A DNA stretch of 42,661 nucleotides from Sorangiineae bacterium NIC37A_2 (GCA_002085155.1 NASX01000042.1:5-42665), one strand, 5' to 3'; shown: positions 20,064 to 29,678, numbered from the stretch's first letter. Translations and numbers: made by a program. The notes: generated by a model not told the origin, from the sequence alone.

Positions 20064-20303
20064 AATTTAACTGACCCGGGACAAGGTGCACGACACTTGG
20101 GACCACAAGCAGTGTGCGTGACCTCTCCATGCGCCGGGAGAGGAAACGGATCACCCATAGATCGCGAAAAGTTGCCTCTAAGCGAAACATCAGGCGGAAA
20201 ATCGAAATCGCCGGTTCAAGTGACGGCGTCTGCCAACACTGGAGACCTCTCCGCAGCCCAATCCGAGAAGGGTGGAGTGTTACGAAGTCCGCGGGCTCCA
20301 CGC

Positions 20304-22385
20304 TCACGACAAGGCGCTCGCGCCCGCTTCGGGGGCGAGCGGCAGCCGGATGATCGCCTGCGTCCCGCCCCCCGGGGCGTCGCTGAGCTCGAGAGTCCCG
20401 CCGTGCTTTTTGACGATGGAGTGGGTGATCGAAAGGCCGAGGCCGGTTCCGGAACCGACGGGCTTCGTCGTGAAGAAGGGATCAAGCACCCGTTCCCTGA
20501 GCTCGCTTGGAATGCCGGGGCCCGAGTCCCGAACGACAATGACGTAATTCGAGCCTTCCGCGCCCGCCGAGATATGGATGGTGCCGGAGCCCTCGATGGC
20601 GTCCGCTGCGTTCGAGACGAGGTTCATGATGGCCTGGTTAAGCAGGCCGGGCATGCAGTCAATGAGCTCCGGCGTGCCGATCTCCTGGGTCACGGTGATG
20701 CGATCGGAGAGGCGGTGAGCCAGGATGGTCAGGACCGAGTCGATGCACTCGCGAGTGCTGACTCTCTTTCTTTCTCCTTCGTCGAGGCGGGAGAAAGTCC
20801 GAAGCTTGAGGACGAGGTCCTGGATCCGCTCGAGCCCCATGCGCATCCCCTGCAGGCGATCTTTGGCCTTCCTGAAGCTCGCCTGGGCCGGCTCGAGGGC
20901 CGCCTCCCCGAGCCGCGTTTCAACGTCGCTGAGGCTCGTCTCAGCGGTCTTCAGATGACTCAGGACGAACGCCAGGGGGTTATTGACCTCGTGGGCGACT
21001 CCCGCCACGAGGGAACCGAGTGAAGCCATCTTGGCGGCTTGAACAAGCTTCGTCTGCGTCTCCTGAAGCTCGACGTAGGCTGCCTCAAGGTCGCGGTTCT
21101 TCTGTTCGAGCGCTTCGACGAGCCGAGCCCGGGTCTCGGCGATTTCCCGGGCAGCCCGAGCCTCGGAGGCTTCGATTTCGCTCTTCAGGAGCCGCTCGCG
21201 GACGCGCCTCGTCTCGTCTTCGAACTGGCGGCGGCGGAGCTGAGCCCGGACGCGGGCCTTGAGCACCTCGAGCTCGACAGCTTTCTGAACATAGTCGTCT
21301 GCCCCCGTGGCGAGCGCTTCGAGCATCGACGTGCGATCCTCGCCGGAAGCGAGGAGGATCACCGGAATGTCGCGGAAGGCAGGCGATTCCTTCAACCGGC
21401 GGCACACCTCCTTGCCGTCGAGCCCCGGCATCACTGTCGAGAGCAAAATACAATCGACGCTCTGCACGCCGAGGAGATCGAGGGCTTCTTCGCCCGAGGG
21501 CGCGGCGATGACCTCGTAGCCTTCCCCTCGCAGTGCGAGAGAGAGCTGCTCGCGATGAGTCGCGCTCGGGTCGACCGCCAGAATGCGCTTCGGGGCGAGC
21601 AAGCTCGCCGTTTTTTCATCGGCCTTCGGGACGGCCGCGGCGCGCAGCGCCGCGCCGAGCTTCGCCAAGATGACCTCGAGCTCTTCGTTCTTATGAACAA
21701 ACGCGTCCGCGCCCGCGTCGAGGGCGTTGAGCTCAGCGTCGATGTCCTTCGCCCCCGTGAGGAGCACGCACGGGATCCCCCGCAGCGCCGCATCGAGCCG
21801 GACCCGACGGATCACGGTAGGTCCGTCGATGCCCGGCAAGAGGCCATCGACGACGATGGCGCGGGGACGATGGGCCGCGGCGAGCTTCAGGCCCTCTTCT
21901 CCTGTCTCCGCAGCGATCACGCTGTGGCCCGCTTTGCGCAGTGCCTCGGCCAAAGTTTTCCGGAACGTGCGGCTATCGTCGATGACAAGCAGCGCACCGA
22001 GCTCAGGATCGGCGACGTGGTGGACCTGTAGGAGCTCCCTCACTTTAGCGATCAGGTAGGTCTTGTCGTAAGGCTTGCCGACGTATTCGTCGGCTCCCGC
22101 CCCGAGCCCGCGGATGCGGGAAGCTACCGCTGCTTCGCTCGAGAGCAGGATGACCGAGACGGCTTTGCCGCGCTCGCGTCGAAGTTCGCGCAAGAGCTCG
22201 AGCCCGTCGCCGTCCGGAAGCACGAGATCGAGCACAACGACAGCGATCGGCTTCGTTTCGAGGGCGCGGCGCGCTTCAGCGAGAGTGCCCGAAGGCACGG
22301 CGGGGATACCGGCCTGGTCGAGGGTCTCGACCAAATCCATGCGAACGGTCAAGCTATCATCGACGACCAGAACCCTCTCACTCAC
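20304..22385 (-). CDS. Three-receiver hybrid histidine kinase, output of the chemosensory operon
   Basis: 693 aa, soluble, from a GTG overlapping cheB by 8 bp. Receiver 1 (about 3-120) has the acidic pair VVDD and acceptor Asp53 (VVLDLVLPD). Receiver 2 (about 131-248) has VIDD and Asp180. Receiver 3 (about 267-383) reads AVDP at the acidic pair and ILLSTVMPG at the acceptor site, so Ser316 replaces Asp and this copy should not be phosphorylated. A coiled coil (about 388-450) leads to a HisKA box with His465 (AGVAHEVNNPLAF). The HATPase domain follows, with N box NLVSNAADAIE, G1 DSGPGIP, F box DPFFTTKP and G2 GTGLGLSI. It is the last gene of the operon, in the place WspR or a response regulator would occupy. 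Presumably CheA phosphorylates receivers 1 and 2, which tune the kinase; its own target is not in the window. Confidence 0.93.
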   Translation of the reverse strand: MSERVLVVDDSLTVRMDLVETLDQAGIPAVPSGTLAEARRALETKPIAVVVLDLVLPDGDGLELLRELRRERGKAVSVILLSSEAAVASRIRGLGAGADEYVGKPYDKTYLIAKVRELLQVHHVADPELGALLVIDDSRTFRKTLAEALRKAGHSVIAAETGEEGLKLAAAHRPRAIVVDGLLPGIDGPTVIRRVRLDAALRGIPCVLLTGAKDIDAELNALDAGADAFVHKNEELEVILAKLGAALRAAAVPKADEKTASLLAPKRILAVDPSATHREQLSLALRGEGYEVIAAPSGEEALDLLGVQSVDCILLSTVMPGLDGKEVCRRLKESPAFRDIPVILLASGEDRTSMLEALATGADDYVQKAVELEVLKARVRAQLRRRQFEDETRRVRERLLKSEIEASEARAAREIAETRARLVEALEQKNRDLEAAYVELQETQTKLVQAAKMASLGSLVAGVAHEVNNPLAFVLSHLKTAETSLSDVETRLGEAALEPAQASFRKAKDRLQGMRMGLERIQDLVLKLRTFSRLDEGERKRVSTRECIDSVLTILAHRLSDRITVTQEIGTPELIDCMPGLLNQAIMNLVSNAADAIEGSGTIHISAGAEGSNYVIVVRDSGPGIPSELRERVLDPFFTTKPVGSGTGLGLSITHSIVKKHGGTLELSDAPGGGTQAIIRLPLAPEAGASALS

Positions 22386-23442
22386 CTTCGGCCCCTCCTG
22401 CCTGAAAGAGCGCTACGAGCTTCGATCCAATCTCCGGAAGAGCCCAGACGTGCATTGCGGCGCCGAGCAGGGCCGCTTCCCTGGGCATTCCGTAGACGAC
22501 GGAAGTCGTCTCATCCTGAGCGATCGTGACCGCCCCCGCTTGCCGGAGCGCGAGGAGTCCCGTCGCTCCATCCTTGCCCATCCCTGTGAGCAAACAGGCG
22601 ACAGTCTCCTGTGCTGGCCCGCGCGCTACCGATTCGAACAAGACGTCGACAGACGGCCGACACGAATGGCGCTCGGGGGCGGAGGAGAGCACGAGTCTCT
22701 CATTTTCAACGAGCAGATGCTGTTCCGCGGGGGCGAGCCGAATCACGCCCCTGAGCTGAGCGAGGCGTTCTCCGTTTTTCGCGTAGCGCACCTCCCGCCC
22801 CACCTGCGCCTCGAGCCAATCTCCGAACGCTCTCGCGAAAGGCGCCGAGAGATGTAGCACGATCAAGATCGGAGCTGGGAAGTCCTTCGGCAGCGCGCGC
22901 AAGATCTCAACCAGGGCGCTCGGTCCGCCCGTCGACACACCGATCAAGAGCAGCTTCGGCGCCGCGCCGGGCGCGCGGGGGCTCTCGCTCGGCCGCGGAC
23001 GGTGAGACCAACCGCCCAGCCGCGCGCGCACGTGGGTGATGACCTTCACGCGCGCCACCACGCGCAAGCTGCTCAAAAACTGCCGCTCCCAAACGCCCGG
23101 TTCTTCGTTCCCGCTCGGCTTCTCGAGCACGTCGACGGCGCCCGCCGCCAGCGCATCGTAGGTCTTGAACATCTCGCCGCGATTGAACGAGGCGGAGACG
23201 ACAAGGATGGGCGTCGGGAAGTGCGCCATGATGAACTCAGTTGCCGCCAGACCAGTCATCACGGGCAACATCATGTCGAGGGTGATCACGTCCGGTCGGA
23301 GCCGCTCGCACAGCTCAATAGCGGTCTTTCCGTCACCTGCCTCTCCGACGACCTCAAACCCCGGATCGCTCGAGATGACCTCCACGAGACGGGCGCGTAC
23401 CGTCAGCGAATCTTCCACGACGAGCACTCGAATTTTTGTCAT
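22378..23442 (-). CDS. cheB: Chemoreceptor methylesterase CheB
   Basis: 354 aa. An N-terminal receiver (about 3-120) has acceptor Asp56 (ITLDMMLPVMTG), then a linker, then the esterase domain (about 163-345). The catalytic triad is visible: Ser170 in IGVSTGGPSAL, His197 in IVLHLSAPFARAF (QHM in most CheB), and Asp291 in LLTGMGKDGATGL. It removes methyl groups from receptor glutamates, with activity raised by phosphorylation from CheA. It overlaps cheA by 4 bp (ATGA) and the following kinase gene by 8 bp, so it is translationally coupled on both sides. It corresponds to WspF in the Wsp system. Confidence 0.96.
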   Translation of the reverse strand: MTKIRVLVVEDSLTVRARLVEVISSDPGFEVVGEAGDGKTAIELCERLRPDVITLDMMLPVMTGLAATEFIMAHFPTPILVVSASFNRGEMFKTYDALAAGAVDVLEKPSGNEEPGVWERQFLSSLRVVARVKVITHVRARLGGWSHRPRPSESPRAPGAAPKLLLIGVSTGGPSALVEILRALPKDFPAPILIVLHLSAPFARAFGDWLEAQVGREVRYAKNGERLAQLRGVIRLAPAEQHLLVENERLVLSSAPERHSCRPSVDVLFESVARGPAQETVACLLTGMGKDGATGLLALRQAGAVTIAQDETTSVVYGMPREAALLGAAMHVWALPEIGSKLVALFQAGGAEGE

Positions 23443-25505
23443 CGACCAAGAAGCCTTTCTATCGTGGCGATCAGGCGCTTCTGATCGAAGTCACCCTTGA
23501 CGATATAGTCGCTCGCGCCCGCATTTTTCCCCTTCTCGAAGTCCTCCGGGTCGTTCCTCGACGTGACCAAGATCGCCGGGACCAGCTTGAGCTCCGGATC
23601 TTGACGCGTCAGCGCGACAAATTCGAAACCGCTCATGCCCGGCATCTCGACGTCGACCAGGAACACGCCGTAACGTTTCGCTCGCGCCTTCTCGAGCCCT
23701 TCCTCAGCGGAGGTCGCGAGCTCGACCTCGTAACCCGCTGACTCCAGGATGCTCTGCTCGAGCATGCGGGTCGTCAGCGAGTCATCAATGACAAGGAGCG
23801 GGAGCCGCGGCGCGTCCGCCGGGAGCTCGCCGGGCGCAAATTCGAGGGCAGCGCGCACGAGCTCCCCTGGATCGAGCACCATGCGCGGGTTTCCTTCGCC
23901 ATCGAGGCTCACGTGAGCCACCACGGGCGCTACGAGAGCCCGAAGAGGGACCGGGGTGAGTACGATGTCCATCGTGCCGAGCAGCCCGTCGACCCCGAGC
24001 GCGACCACTTGGCCCAAATCACTGAGTACGACCACCGCGCTCGGAATCTTCCCTGGCTGAGCTTCGGGGCGGCCGAGGGCTCGTTCGAGCGGGAGGAACG
24101 GCACGAGCTCTTCGCCCACCCGGTAGCGATCTCCCTGAACCGAGCGGCGCAGATCGGCGGGATCGATGCGCTTCGTCTCAAGGAGCGTTTCGAGGGGCAG
24201 AGCCACCGTCTGATCCCCGACAAGCACGAGCAGGGCGCGCAAGCTCGCGAGCAAGAGCGAAAAGCGAAGAGCCACCTTGGTGCCCTGGCCCGGTTCGCTC
24301 TCGACGGAGACCTGCCCTCGGAGTTTCGTGCTCACCTCGGCGAGCACATTCAAGCCCACTCCCCGCCCAGCGAGCTGGGTCACCTCTGGGCTCGTCGAAA
24401 CTCCGCCCAACAGGAGCCGCCGAAGCAAGTCCTCTCGACTGATGATCGCGCCTTCGGCGGCCGTGAGCTCACCTCGCTCCATCAGCGCCCGGCGCACGCC
24501 CTCGACGTCGATTCCTCGCCCATCGTCCTCGCAGGTGAAGATCACCTCAGAGCCGCGCCGCTCGACCCCAATGCGAACCGTTCCCGTCCGCGGTTTCCCT
24601 CGTTGAAGCCGTTCGTCCGGCGTTTCGATGCCATGCGCAACCGCGTTGCGCACGAGGTGATGGAAGGCGTCGCGAAGAGGTCCGAGCACCCGCGCCTCGA
24701 GCCTGAGCCCACCGCTCGACAGCTCAAACTGAACCTCCTTCTTCAGAGTATCCGCCGCATCCCGCGCGACTCTCCCGAGAGTCGCAAAGGCCGTGTCGAC
24801 CGGGACCAATCGCAGCCGCGCCGCCCCATCGCGGACATCAGTGAGCTCCTGATCGACGCGCTCAGCGCGATCGACGAGCGCCGCCAAAGTTCGCTCAAAT
24901 CCGCTCTGGAGCTCGAGGGCTAAGTTGAGCTCGGGAGAGTCCGTGCGGGCGTGGCTGCCTCGCCCCACCGAGAGCCGATGTGTCAAAGAGGACGAAAGAC
25001 CTGTGAGGATCCGCAGCTCCTGGAGCTCTCTCTTGAGAGCGGCGACCTGAATGCCCGCGGCGCCAATGGATCGCTCGAGCGCGTCCATCTCATCAGCGTC
25101 TACTCGAATCGAGCGGAAGCTGTCATGAATCAGACTCGCCGCCTGGGCGGATCTTGCAGGTTCCGATGGAGCAGCGGCTGGCTCCGGAGCGGGAGCATCG
25201 AGGGCCTCCACGAGACCTTCAATGCGGTCGATGAGGGCAAAGAGAGCGCGAGCCCCCTCGGGCTCTAGGCCCCGGTCACCTTCACGCAAAGGCGACAGGA
25301 GTTCCTCGATCTGATGGGAGGCCTCAGCGATCTCGAGCTGTTTGACGACCCGCGCCGCGCCTTTCAGCGTGTGCGCGAGCCGGAGCAAACGCAGGACCAA
25401 AGCCGGGTCCCTTGTCCCCTTTTCGAGCTCGAGCGCACCTTGGCCCAAGCCCTCGGCGAGCTCTCGGGCCTCCACCCGAAAATACTTGTAGGGGTCACTC
25501 GCCAA
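23439..25505 (-). CDS. cheA: CheA histidine kinase fused to a receiver
   Basis: 688 aa from a TTG with AAGGA upstream. The order is an HPt domain with phospho-His45 (LAHTLKGAARVVK), then a linker without a recognisable P2 response-regulator-binding domain. A dimerisation helix region (about 130-260) follows. The HATPase has N box HHLVRNAVAHGIE (282-294), G1 DDGRGID and G2 GRGVGL. A CheW-like P5 domain (about 415-555) and a C-terminal receiver with Asp618 (FLVDVEMPGMSG) complete it. This is the WspE/FrzE class. The fused receiver may act as phosphate sink or gate for transfer to CheB and the three-receiver kinase. The gene lies 13 bp after the receptor gene. Confidence 0.96.
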   Translation of the reverse strand: MASDPYKYFRVEARELAEGLGQGALELEKGTRDPALVLRLLRLAHTLKGAARVVKQLEIAEASHQIEELLSPLREGDRGLEPEGARALFALIDRIEGLVEALDAPAPEPAAAPSEPARSAQAASLIHDSFRSIRVDADEMDALERSIGAAGIQVAALKRELQELRILTGLSSSLTHRLSVGRGSHARTDSPELNLALELQSGFERTLAALVDRAERVDQELTDVRDGAARLRLVPVDTAFATLGRVARDAADTLKKEVQFELSSGGLRLEARVLGPLRDAFHHLVRNAVAHGIETPDERLQRGKPRTGTVRIGVERRGSEVIFTCEDDGRGIDVEGVRRALMERGELTAAEGAIISREDLLRRLLLGGVSTSPEVTQLAGRGVGLNVLAEVSTKLRGQVSVESEPGQGTKVALRFSLLLASLRALLVLVGDQTVALPLETLLETKRIDPADLRRSVQGDRYRVGEELVPFLPLERALGRPEAQPGKIPSAVVVLSDLGQVVALGVDGLLGTMDIVLTPVPLRALVAPVVAHVSLDGEGNPRMVLDPGELVRAALEFAPGELPADAPRLPLLVIDDSLTTRMLEQSILESAGYEVELATSAEEGLEKARAKRYGVFLVDVEMPGMSGFEFVALTRQDPELKLVPAILVTSRNDPEDFEKGKNAGASDYIVKGDFDQKRLIATIERLLGR

Positions 25506-25518
25506 AGGAGATCCTTAC

Positions 25519-26997
25519 CTAGCTTGCGCTCGCACGTGCCTCGGACTGCACGACCTTAAAAAGCTCCCGAGAAAGGCTCGCCAGCTCAGAAGCGGTCTGG
25601 AGCGTCTGCCCGGAGCTCGCCTCGCTCTCCCGGCTCGCCTGAGCGACGTTTGCGATAGCCACGTTGACCTGCTCAACCGCTGTCGACTGCTGCTTCGTGC
25701 TCAGCTCGATCTCCCGGGCCGCTTCGGTTGTCGTCGAGACCATGCTGGCAATCTGAGCGAAGGAAGCGGCGACGTCCGCGAACTGTCGCGCTCCCGCCTC
25801 GACCGCTTTGTTGCCGCCTTCGGTCGTCATCACGGTCTTGTTCACCGCAGCGCGAATGTCGTCGACCAGCTGGCGGATCTCTTTCGTCGAAGCGCCCACT
25901 CGGTCGGCCAGCCTGCGAATCTCTTCTGCGACCACTGAAAAGCGTTTCCCGTGCTCGCCTGCTCCTGCGGCCTCGATGGTCGCGTTGATGGCGAGAATGT
26001 TCGTCTGTTCGGCGAGCTCGTTGATCAACTCTAAGATGCCGCCGATTTGCTGGGACTTTCGGCCGAGCTCGAGCATGTGAGAGACGATCAGATCGACCTG
26101 CTTTTGGATGGTCTGGATCGACTCGGTGGTGCGCCCGACCAGCTGAGTACCGCTTCCCGCCGTCTTGGCCGTGTCCTCAGCGATCGTCGAGACCCGCCGC
26201 GCGCTCTCAGCGATCTGCTTTGCCGTCGCGAGCAGCTCGCTGATGGTCGTCGTGATCTCGGCCATGGCCGTCGACTGTTCCTTCGCGCCTGTCACCTGCT
26301 GGTTCGCGGCGGCTTGAAGCTCCGACGACGAAGTCTGAATGTGGCGGACGGCAGAGCCGATTTGTCCCCGCAGAGAGCGTGAGATCCAATAGCCAACGAG
26401 CGCAATGAACACCGTGCCGGCTAGGGTTCCCCAGAGGATCACCTCGCGGGCGGTCTGCGCGCTCTTCTCCGCTTCCTTATGGCGCTGGCCGAGCAGCCGG
26501 AGCTCCTCGCGCTCCATGTCCGCCACGACGACGCGAAGCTCGTCCATCACGCGTTTTCCGGTTCCGTCTAAGATCGCGGCCTGGGCCGCCTCAAACCCTC
26601 CAGCACGGCGAGCCTCGATCGCGCGCAAGAGCTCACTGAGCCGCGCGTCGATGATCGGGCGGGCGCGATCCATGTTTCTTTTCTGAACGGGATTGTCCTC
26701 GGTCAGCTCAAGGAGCTCCTTGAAGTTCTGATCGATGTCTCCCAGAGCCCGCTGGTAGGGCTCGAGGAACTCGTCTTTGCCCGTGATGAGGAAGCCCCTT
26801 TGTCCCGTCTCTGCGTCGACGAGAGTCGAGAGCATGCGCGCAATGCCTTCGCGAACGCTCGACGAGCGAGTCACGAGCCGATCGTTTTCGATCAGGTGCT
26901 CGGTCGTCTGATATCCGAAGAGGGAAACCAGGAGCAGTATCAGCCCTGCAAACGCGAAGCTCGAGGCGAGCTTCTGCCCAAATGTCCATTCACCCAT
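25519..26997 (-). CDS. mcp: CHASE3-domain methyl-accepting chemoreceptor
   Basis: 492 aa. TM1 (about 11-29) and TM2 (about 186-206) flank a periplasmic CHASE3 sensor (about 38-180) with the family signature [15 protein letters not shown] and a later [12 protein letters not shown]. After TM2 a HAMP linker is not obvious, and a helical segment runs straight into the signalling coiled coil. The hairpin tip with [21 protein letters not shown] and [14 protein letters not shown] (about 338-370) is well conserved and should contact CheW and CheA. Gln/Glu pairs such as those in [11 protein letters not shown] are candidate methylation sites for CheR and CheB. Its first codons overlap the cheW stop by 8 bp. 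The ligand is unknown; CHASE3 is a helical sensor of unassigned specificity. Confidence 0.95.
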   Translation of the reverse strand: MGEWTFGQKLASSFAFAGLILLLVSLFGYQTTEHLIENDRLVTRSSSVREGIARMLSTLVDAETGQRGFLITGKDEFLEPYQRALGDIDQNFKELLELTEDNPVQKRNMDRARPIIDARLSELLRAIEARRAGGFEAAQAAILDGTGKRVMDELRVVVADMEREELRLLGQRHKEAEKSAQTAREVILWGTLAGTVFIALVGYWISRSLRGQIGSAVRHIQTSSSELQAAANQQVTGAKEQSTAMAEITTTISELLATAKQIAESARRVSTIAEDTAKTAGSGTQLVGRTTESIQTIQKQVDLIVSHMLELGRKSQQIGGILELINELAEQTNILAINATIEAAGAGEHGKRFSVVAEEIRRLADRVGASTKEIRQLVDDIRAAVNKTVMTTEGGNKAVEAGARQFADVAASFAQIASMVSTTTEAAREIELSTKQQSTAVEQVNVAIANVAQASRESEASSGQTLQTASELASLSRELFKVVQSEARASAS

Positions 26998-27514
26998 CGC
27001 TTACTGGCCCTTTCGTTCCTTTTCCGGTCGCCGTCTCGCGGACGGACGCGGCGATTGCCGAGACGTCGATCACCGGCCTGAGCTCTCTCTCCCCGCGAAG
27101 CGCCCCCCGGATCCATTTTTGTCCTTCGCCCGAGTAAGCCCCGAGCTCCTCCGGTCGCCGCTCGAGGTGTCCCTCGAGCTCGGAGAAGGCGAGACCGATC
27201 GCCTCGCTCCCCTGACTCAACGCGATCCAACGGGGCGCGGCCCCGGGCCGCGTCTCCCCGAACAGTGTCGCCAAGTCGAACACCGGCACGACCCGTCCGC
27301 GGATTCCAGCCAGCCCGATGAGCGCAGGCGAGCGCGCTGGCACCGGTACGATGCGCGCTCCCGCAGCCGTTCCTCCGAGCTCGCCCAGCGAGAGCGCAAA
27401 GGGGCGTCCCGCAACGCGAATCCCGAGCAGCGGCACGAGCTCGGGTCTCTCCTCCTCAGGCCGCGCGAAAGACTCGTCAAACTCGCGCCTGAGGCGCTCG
27501 ATCTGGTCCCTCAT
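26990..27514 (-). CDS. cheW: CheW scaffold protein (second copy)
   Basis: 174 aa. A charged helical N-terminus (about 1-24) precedes a CheW fold: [53 protein letters not shown], and a C-terminal ELRPVIDV strand. It couples receptor to kinase. The first helix is longer than in the other CheW of the operon. It overlaps cheR by 4 bp (ATGA) and the receptor gene by 8 bp. Two unlike CheW proteins are also found in Wsp (WspB and WspD), where both are needed. The two copies here are only weakly alike, so they probably have different contacts. Confidence 0.94.
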   Translation of the reverse strand: MRDQIERLRREFDESFARPEEERPELVPLLGIRVAGRPFALSLGELGGTAAGARIVPVPARSPALIGLAGIRGRVVPVFDLATLFGETRPGAAPRWIALSQGSEAIGLAFSELEGHLERRPEELGAYSGEGQKWIRGALRGERELRPVIDVSAIAASVRETATGKGTKGPVSDG

Positions 27515-29028
27515 TCGAACCTCTCTCCCATCCGCGCAAGCTCCGTTCGACAGAGGCTCGTGAGCGATTCTCGAGAAAAGCCGCCCCCGAAGAGAACGAG
27601 GCGAGAGGGCTCCTCCCGAGCAAGGAGGCCGAGCGCTCGAGTGAGCTCGCTCTGAGCGGTCAGAAGGTCACCGGCGCGCTTGGCGAGCAGGCCTGCGTGC
27701 AGGCGGGGCATCGCTAAGGTCGGATCGAGGTGCGCCGCAATGCTGTCATGTTCCCGAGCGCCCTCTTCGTCCCCCGAGTGCTCCAGGCAGAGGGCCTTGA
27801 GATAGTGAGCGCCGGCGTTCAAGTCGTCCCGAGCGAGCAACTTCTCACACGCGGTCTCGGCAGCCTCAATGTTGCCTCGGTTGGTCATCAGCACCGCAAA
27901 TAGAAGAAGTGCTTCGGGCTCCTCTTTGGCCTCGGGAGAGAGGGCCTCCATGAGCCGAAGCGCCTCGCTGAAGCGCTCCTTTTCCATGAGCGCGAGCACT
28001 TCAGCGAGCTTCTCCTTCCCGAGCGTAGCCGTGAAGAGCGAACTCGGGGGCGCCCCTTCGAGCTCTCCCCTCTTGGCCAGCGCCATCACCCGCTCACTCG
28101 CCGCATGGATCGCTTCAAACCAAGAGATGGTCTCAGACGCCGCAGGCGCCGCCGCGGTACTGTCCTTCTGTTCCGACTCTTCCCGTCCCTCGGTGCGCTC
28201 CTGTTCGGAGGGGCGCTTCTGATAATAGAAGGTCTCGTGGGTGTGACAGAGCTGATAGTCCTGGGTGATCCCCCGCAGGGCCTCGGCGTGCCCCAGGAAG
28301 AGATAGCCTCCCTTTCGGAGCGAAGACGTGAGACGAGTGACCACCGTCTTCATCACATCCGGAGAGAAGTACATCAGGACATTGCGACAGAAGATCGCGT
28401 CGGCCTCGAAACCCTCAAAAGGCCAGACTCCCGGCTCGACCAAGTTCTGATGGAGAAACTTGACCATGGAGCGAGCCGCGGGCAGAAGCTCGTAGCTTCT
28501 TTCGACCTTTCGGAAGTATTTCTTCTTCAGCTCCGGAGGGAGCGCGCGCAAGGACCAGGCGCTGTACCGCCCTTCCTCGGCCTTCTTCAGCATGAGCGCG
28601 TTCAGGTCGAAGCCAACGATCTCGACATCCCAGCGCTCGATGTCCGGAAATCTCTCGCGAAGCGCGATCGCGAGGGTGTAGGGCTCCTCGCCGGAAGCAC
28701 AACCCGCTGAGAGGATTCGTAGCCGACGGCTCCGGGCGGCGGGCTCTGCGACCTGATCCAAGAAGGCAACAATCTGATCGTAGCTGCGATGAAAGTAGGT
28801 CTCCGTGACGGTGAGCAGGGAACCGACCGCCGTGGTCTCCGCTGCACGGTGCTCCGGAGCACGGAGGCGAGAGATATACGCGTCGAAGCCAGAAAGACCG
28901 AGTTCTTGCACCCGAGGCCAGAGAGCTACGCCGAGCTGAACGATGCGATCGGCTTCGAATCCGAAGCCGATCAGATCGCTGACCGCGTCTCGGAGACGTT
29001 CGAGCTCCCCCCTCTCAGCCCCGTTCAT
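27511..29028 (-). CDS. cheR: Chemoreceptor methyltransferase CheR with TPR tail
   Basis: 505 aa. The helical N-terminal CheR domain is followed by the methyltransferase (about 70-275). It has TVTETYFHR, SAM-binding LRILSAGCASGEEPYTLAI (about 102-120), the acidic VEIVGFDLNA motif and FCRNVLMYF. An Ala/Glu-rich linker leads to a C-terminal helical region (about 350-490) with TPR-like pairs, for example ALLLFAVLMTNRGNIEAAE followed by HYLKALCLEHSGDEEGARE. It methylates receptor glutamates. The TPR tail is the WspC/FrzF-type architecture and likely controls docking or activity. It overlaps both flanking cheW genes by 4 bp. Confidence 0.95.
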   Translation of the reverse strand: MNGAERGELERLRDAVSDLIGFGFEADRIVQLGVALWPRVQELGLSGFDAYISRLRAPEHRAAETTAVGSLLTVTETYFHRSYDQIVAFLDQVAEPAARSRRLRILSAGCASGEEPYTLAIALRERFPDIERWDVEIVGFDLNALMLKKAEEGRYSAWSLRALPPELKKKYFRKVERSYELLPAARSMVKFLHQNLVEPGVWPFEGFEADAIFCRNVLMYFSPDVMKTVVTRLTSSLRKGGYLFLGHAEALRGITQDYQLCHTHETFYYQKRPSEQERTEGREESEQKDSTAAAPAASETISWFEAIHAASERVMALAKRGELEGAPPSSLFTATLGKEKLAEVLALMEKERFSEALRLMEALSPEAKEEPEALLLFAVLMTNRGNIEAAETACEKLLARDDLNAGAHYLKALCLEHSGDEEGAREHDSIAAHLDPTLAMPRLHAGLLAKRAGDLLTAQSELTRALGLLAREEPSRLVLFGGGFSRESLTSLCRTELARMGERFE

Positions 29029-29450
29029 GACGCGATCGACTCCGCACTCACCGCGTCGAACAGCTTGGTCGCCTCGAGAACCAGGACAAGCTCTCGATCG
29101 ACTACAGACAGCGCCGCCAGGGTCTCACCGCTCGCACGAGCCACAAGTGGCGGCAAAGAGAGAAGGGAGCTCGGATCTGGTTCGACAACCTCGACCACAC
29201 TGTCGACGGCGAGCGCGATGCTCCGCTCTCCGAGGTCGAGGGTGACGAGGCGCTGCAGCTCTCCCTCACCGTCTCGGCCGATGAGCGCACCCAGATCTAA
29301 GACGGGCACCGACTTACCCCGAATGATGGACAGCCCGAGCACCGCCGGTGGAGCGTCCTTGAGCACTTCGAGGGGCCTAGGGCGCATCGTCTCCCGCACG
29401 TAGGAGAGCGGAATGCCCACTCGATGGTGACCCGCAGTCACCAGCAACAT
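29025..29450 (-). CDS. cheW: CheW scaffold protein (first gene of the operon)
   Basis: 141 aa from the ATG at 29450. The frame extends to 29516, but GGAGGGG seven bases before 29450 and the N-terminus MLLVTAGHHRVGIPLSYV favour the shorter form. The CheW fold is clear: VLGLSIIRGKSVPVLDLGALIG, then LDLGERSIALAVDSVVEVVE, then LAALSVVDRELVLVLEATKLF. It opens the operon, 228 bp after the ferritin-like gene, so the promoter should lie in 29451-29678. The 3' end overlaps cheR by 4 bp. Confidence 0.93.
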   Translation of the reverse strand: MLLVTAGHHRVGIPLSYVRETMRPRPLEVLKDAPPAVLGLSIIRGKSVPVLDLGALIGRDGEGELQRLVTLDLGERSIALAVDSVVEVVEPDPSSLLSLPPLVARASGETLAALSVVDRELVLVLEATKLFDAVSAESIAS

Positions 29451-29627
29451 CTTGCCCCTCCGATGCATCCCTGGTCGCCTGGCCAAAGGGTACGGCTCCT
29501 GGCTTTCGGCGGGCAAGTTCGCCCGGCCTTCGTCCGATTCCTGCGACTTTCCGCGAGTCGAGCCCTCGGCTGCGTCTCACCAAAACTTCGCCTGACCCGC
29601 AAAGCCTCCCTTTCCGCACACCGGCGA

Positions 29628-29653
29628 CCCCACCGATCAATGATTCGGTGGGG
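29628..29653 (-). terminator. Hairpin between ferritin-like gene and chemosensory operon
   Basis: A perfect 9-bp stem (29628-29636 with 29645-29653) with an 8-nt loop lies 26 bp past the ferritin-like stop. No T-run follows on the minus strand, so termination may be partial, or the element may be regulatory. If read-through occurs, the ferritin-like genes and the che genes form one transcript. Confidence 0.5.
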
Positions 29654-29678
29654 CGCGCCGATGGGCGAAGGCGCCGCG

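Noticed and set aside
20122-20143. Hairpin (7-bp stem) between the hybrid kinase and the DUF1592 gene
   Set aside because: Short stem, no T-run on either strand; not enough to call a terminator.
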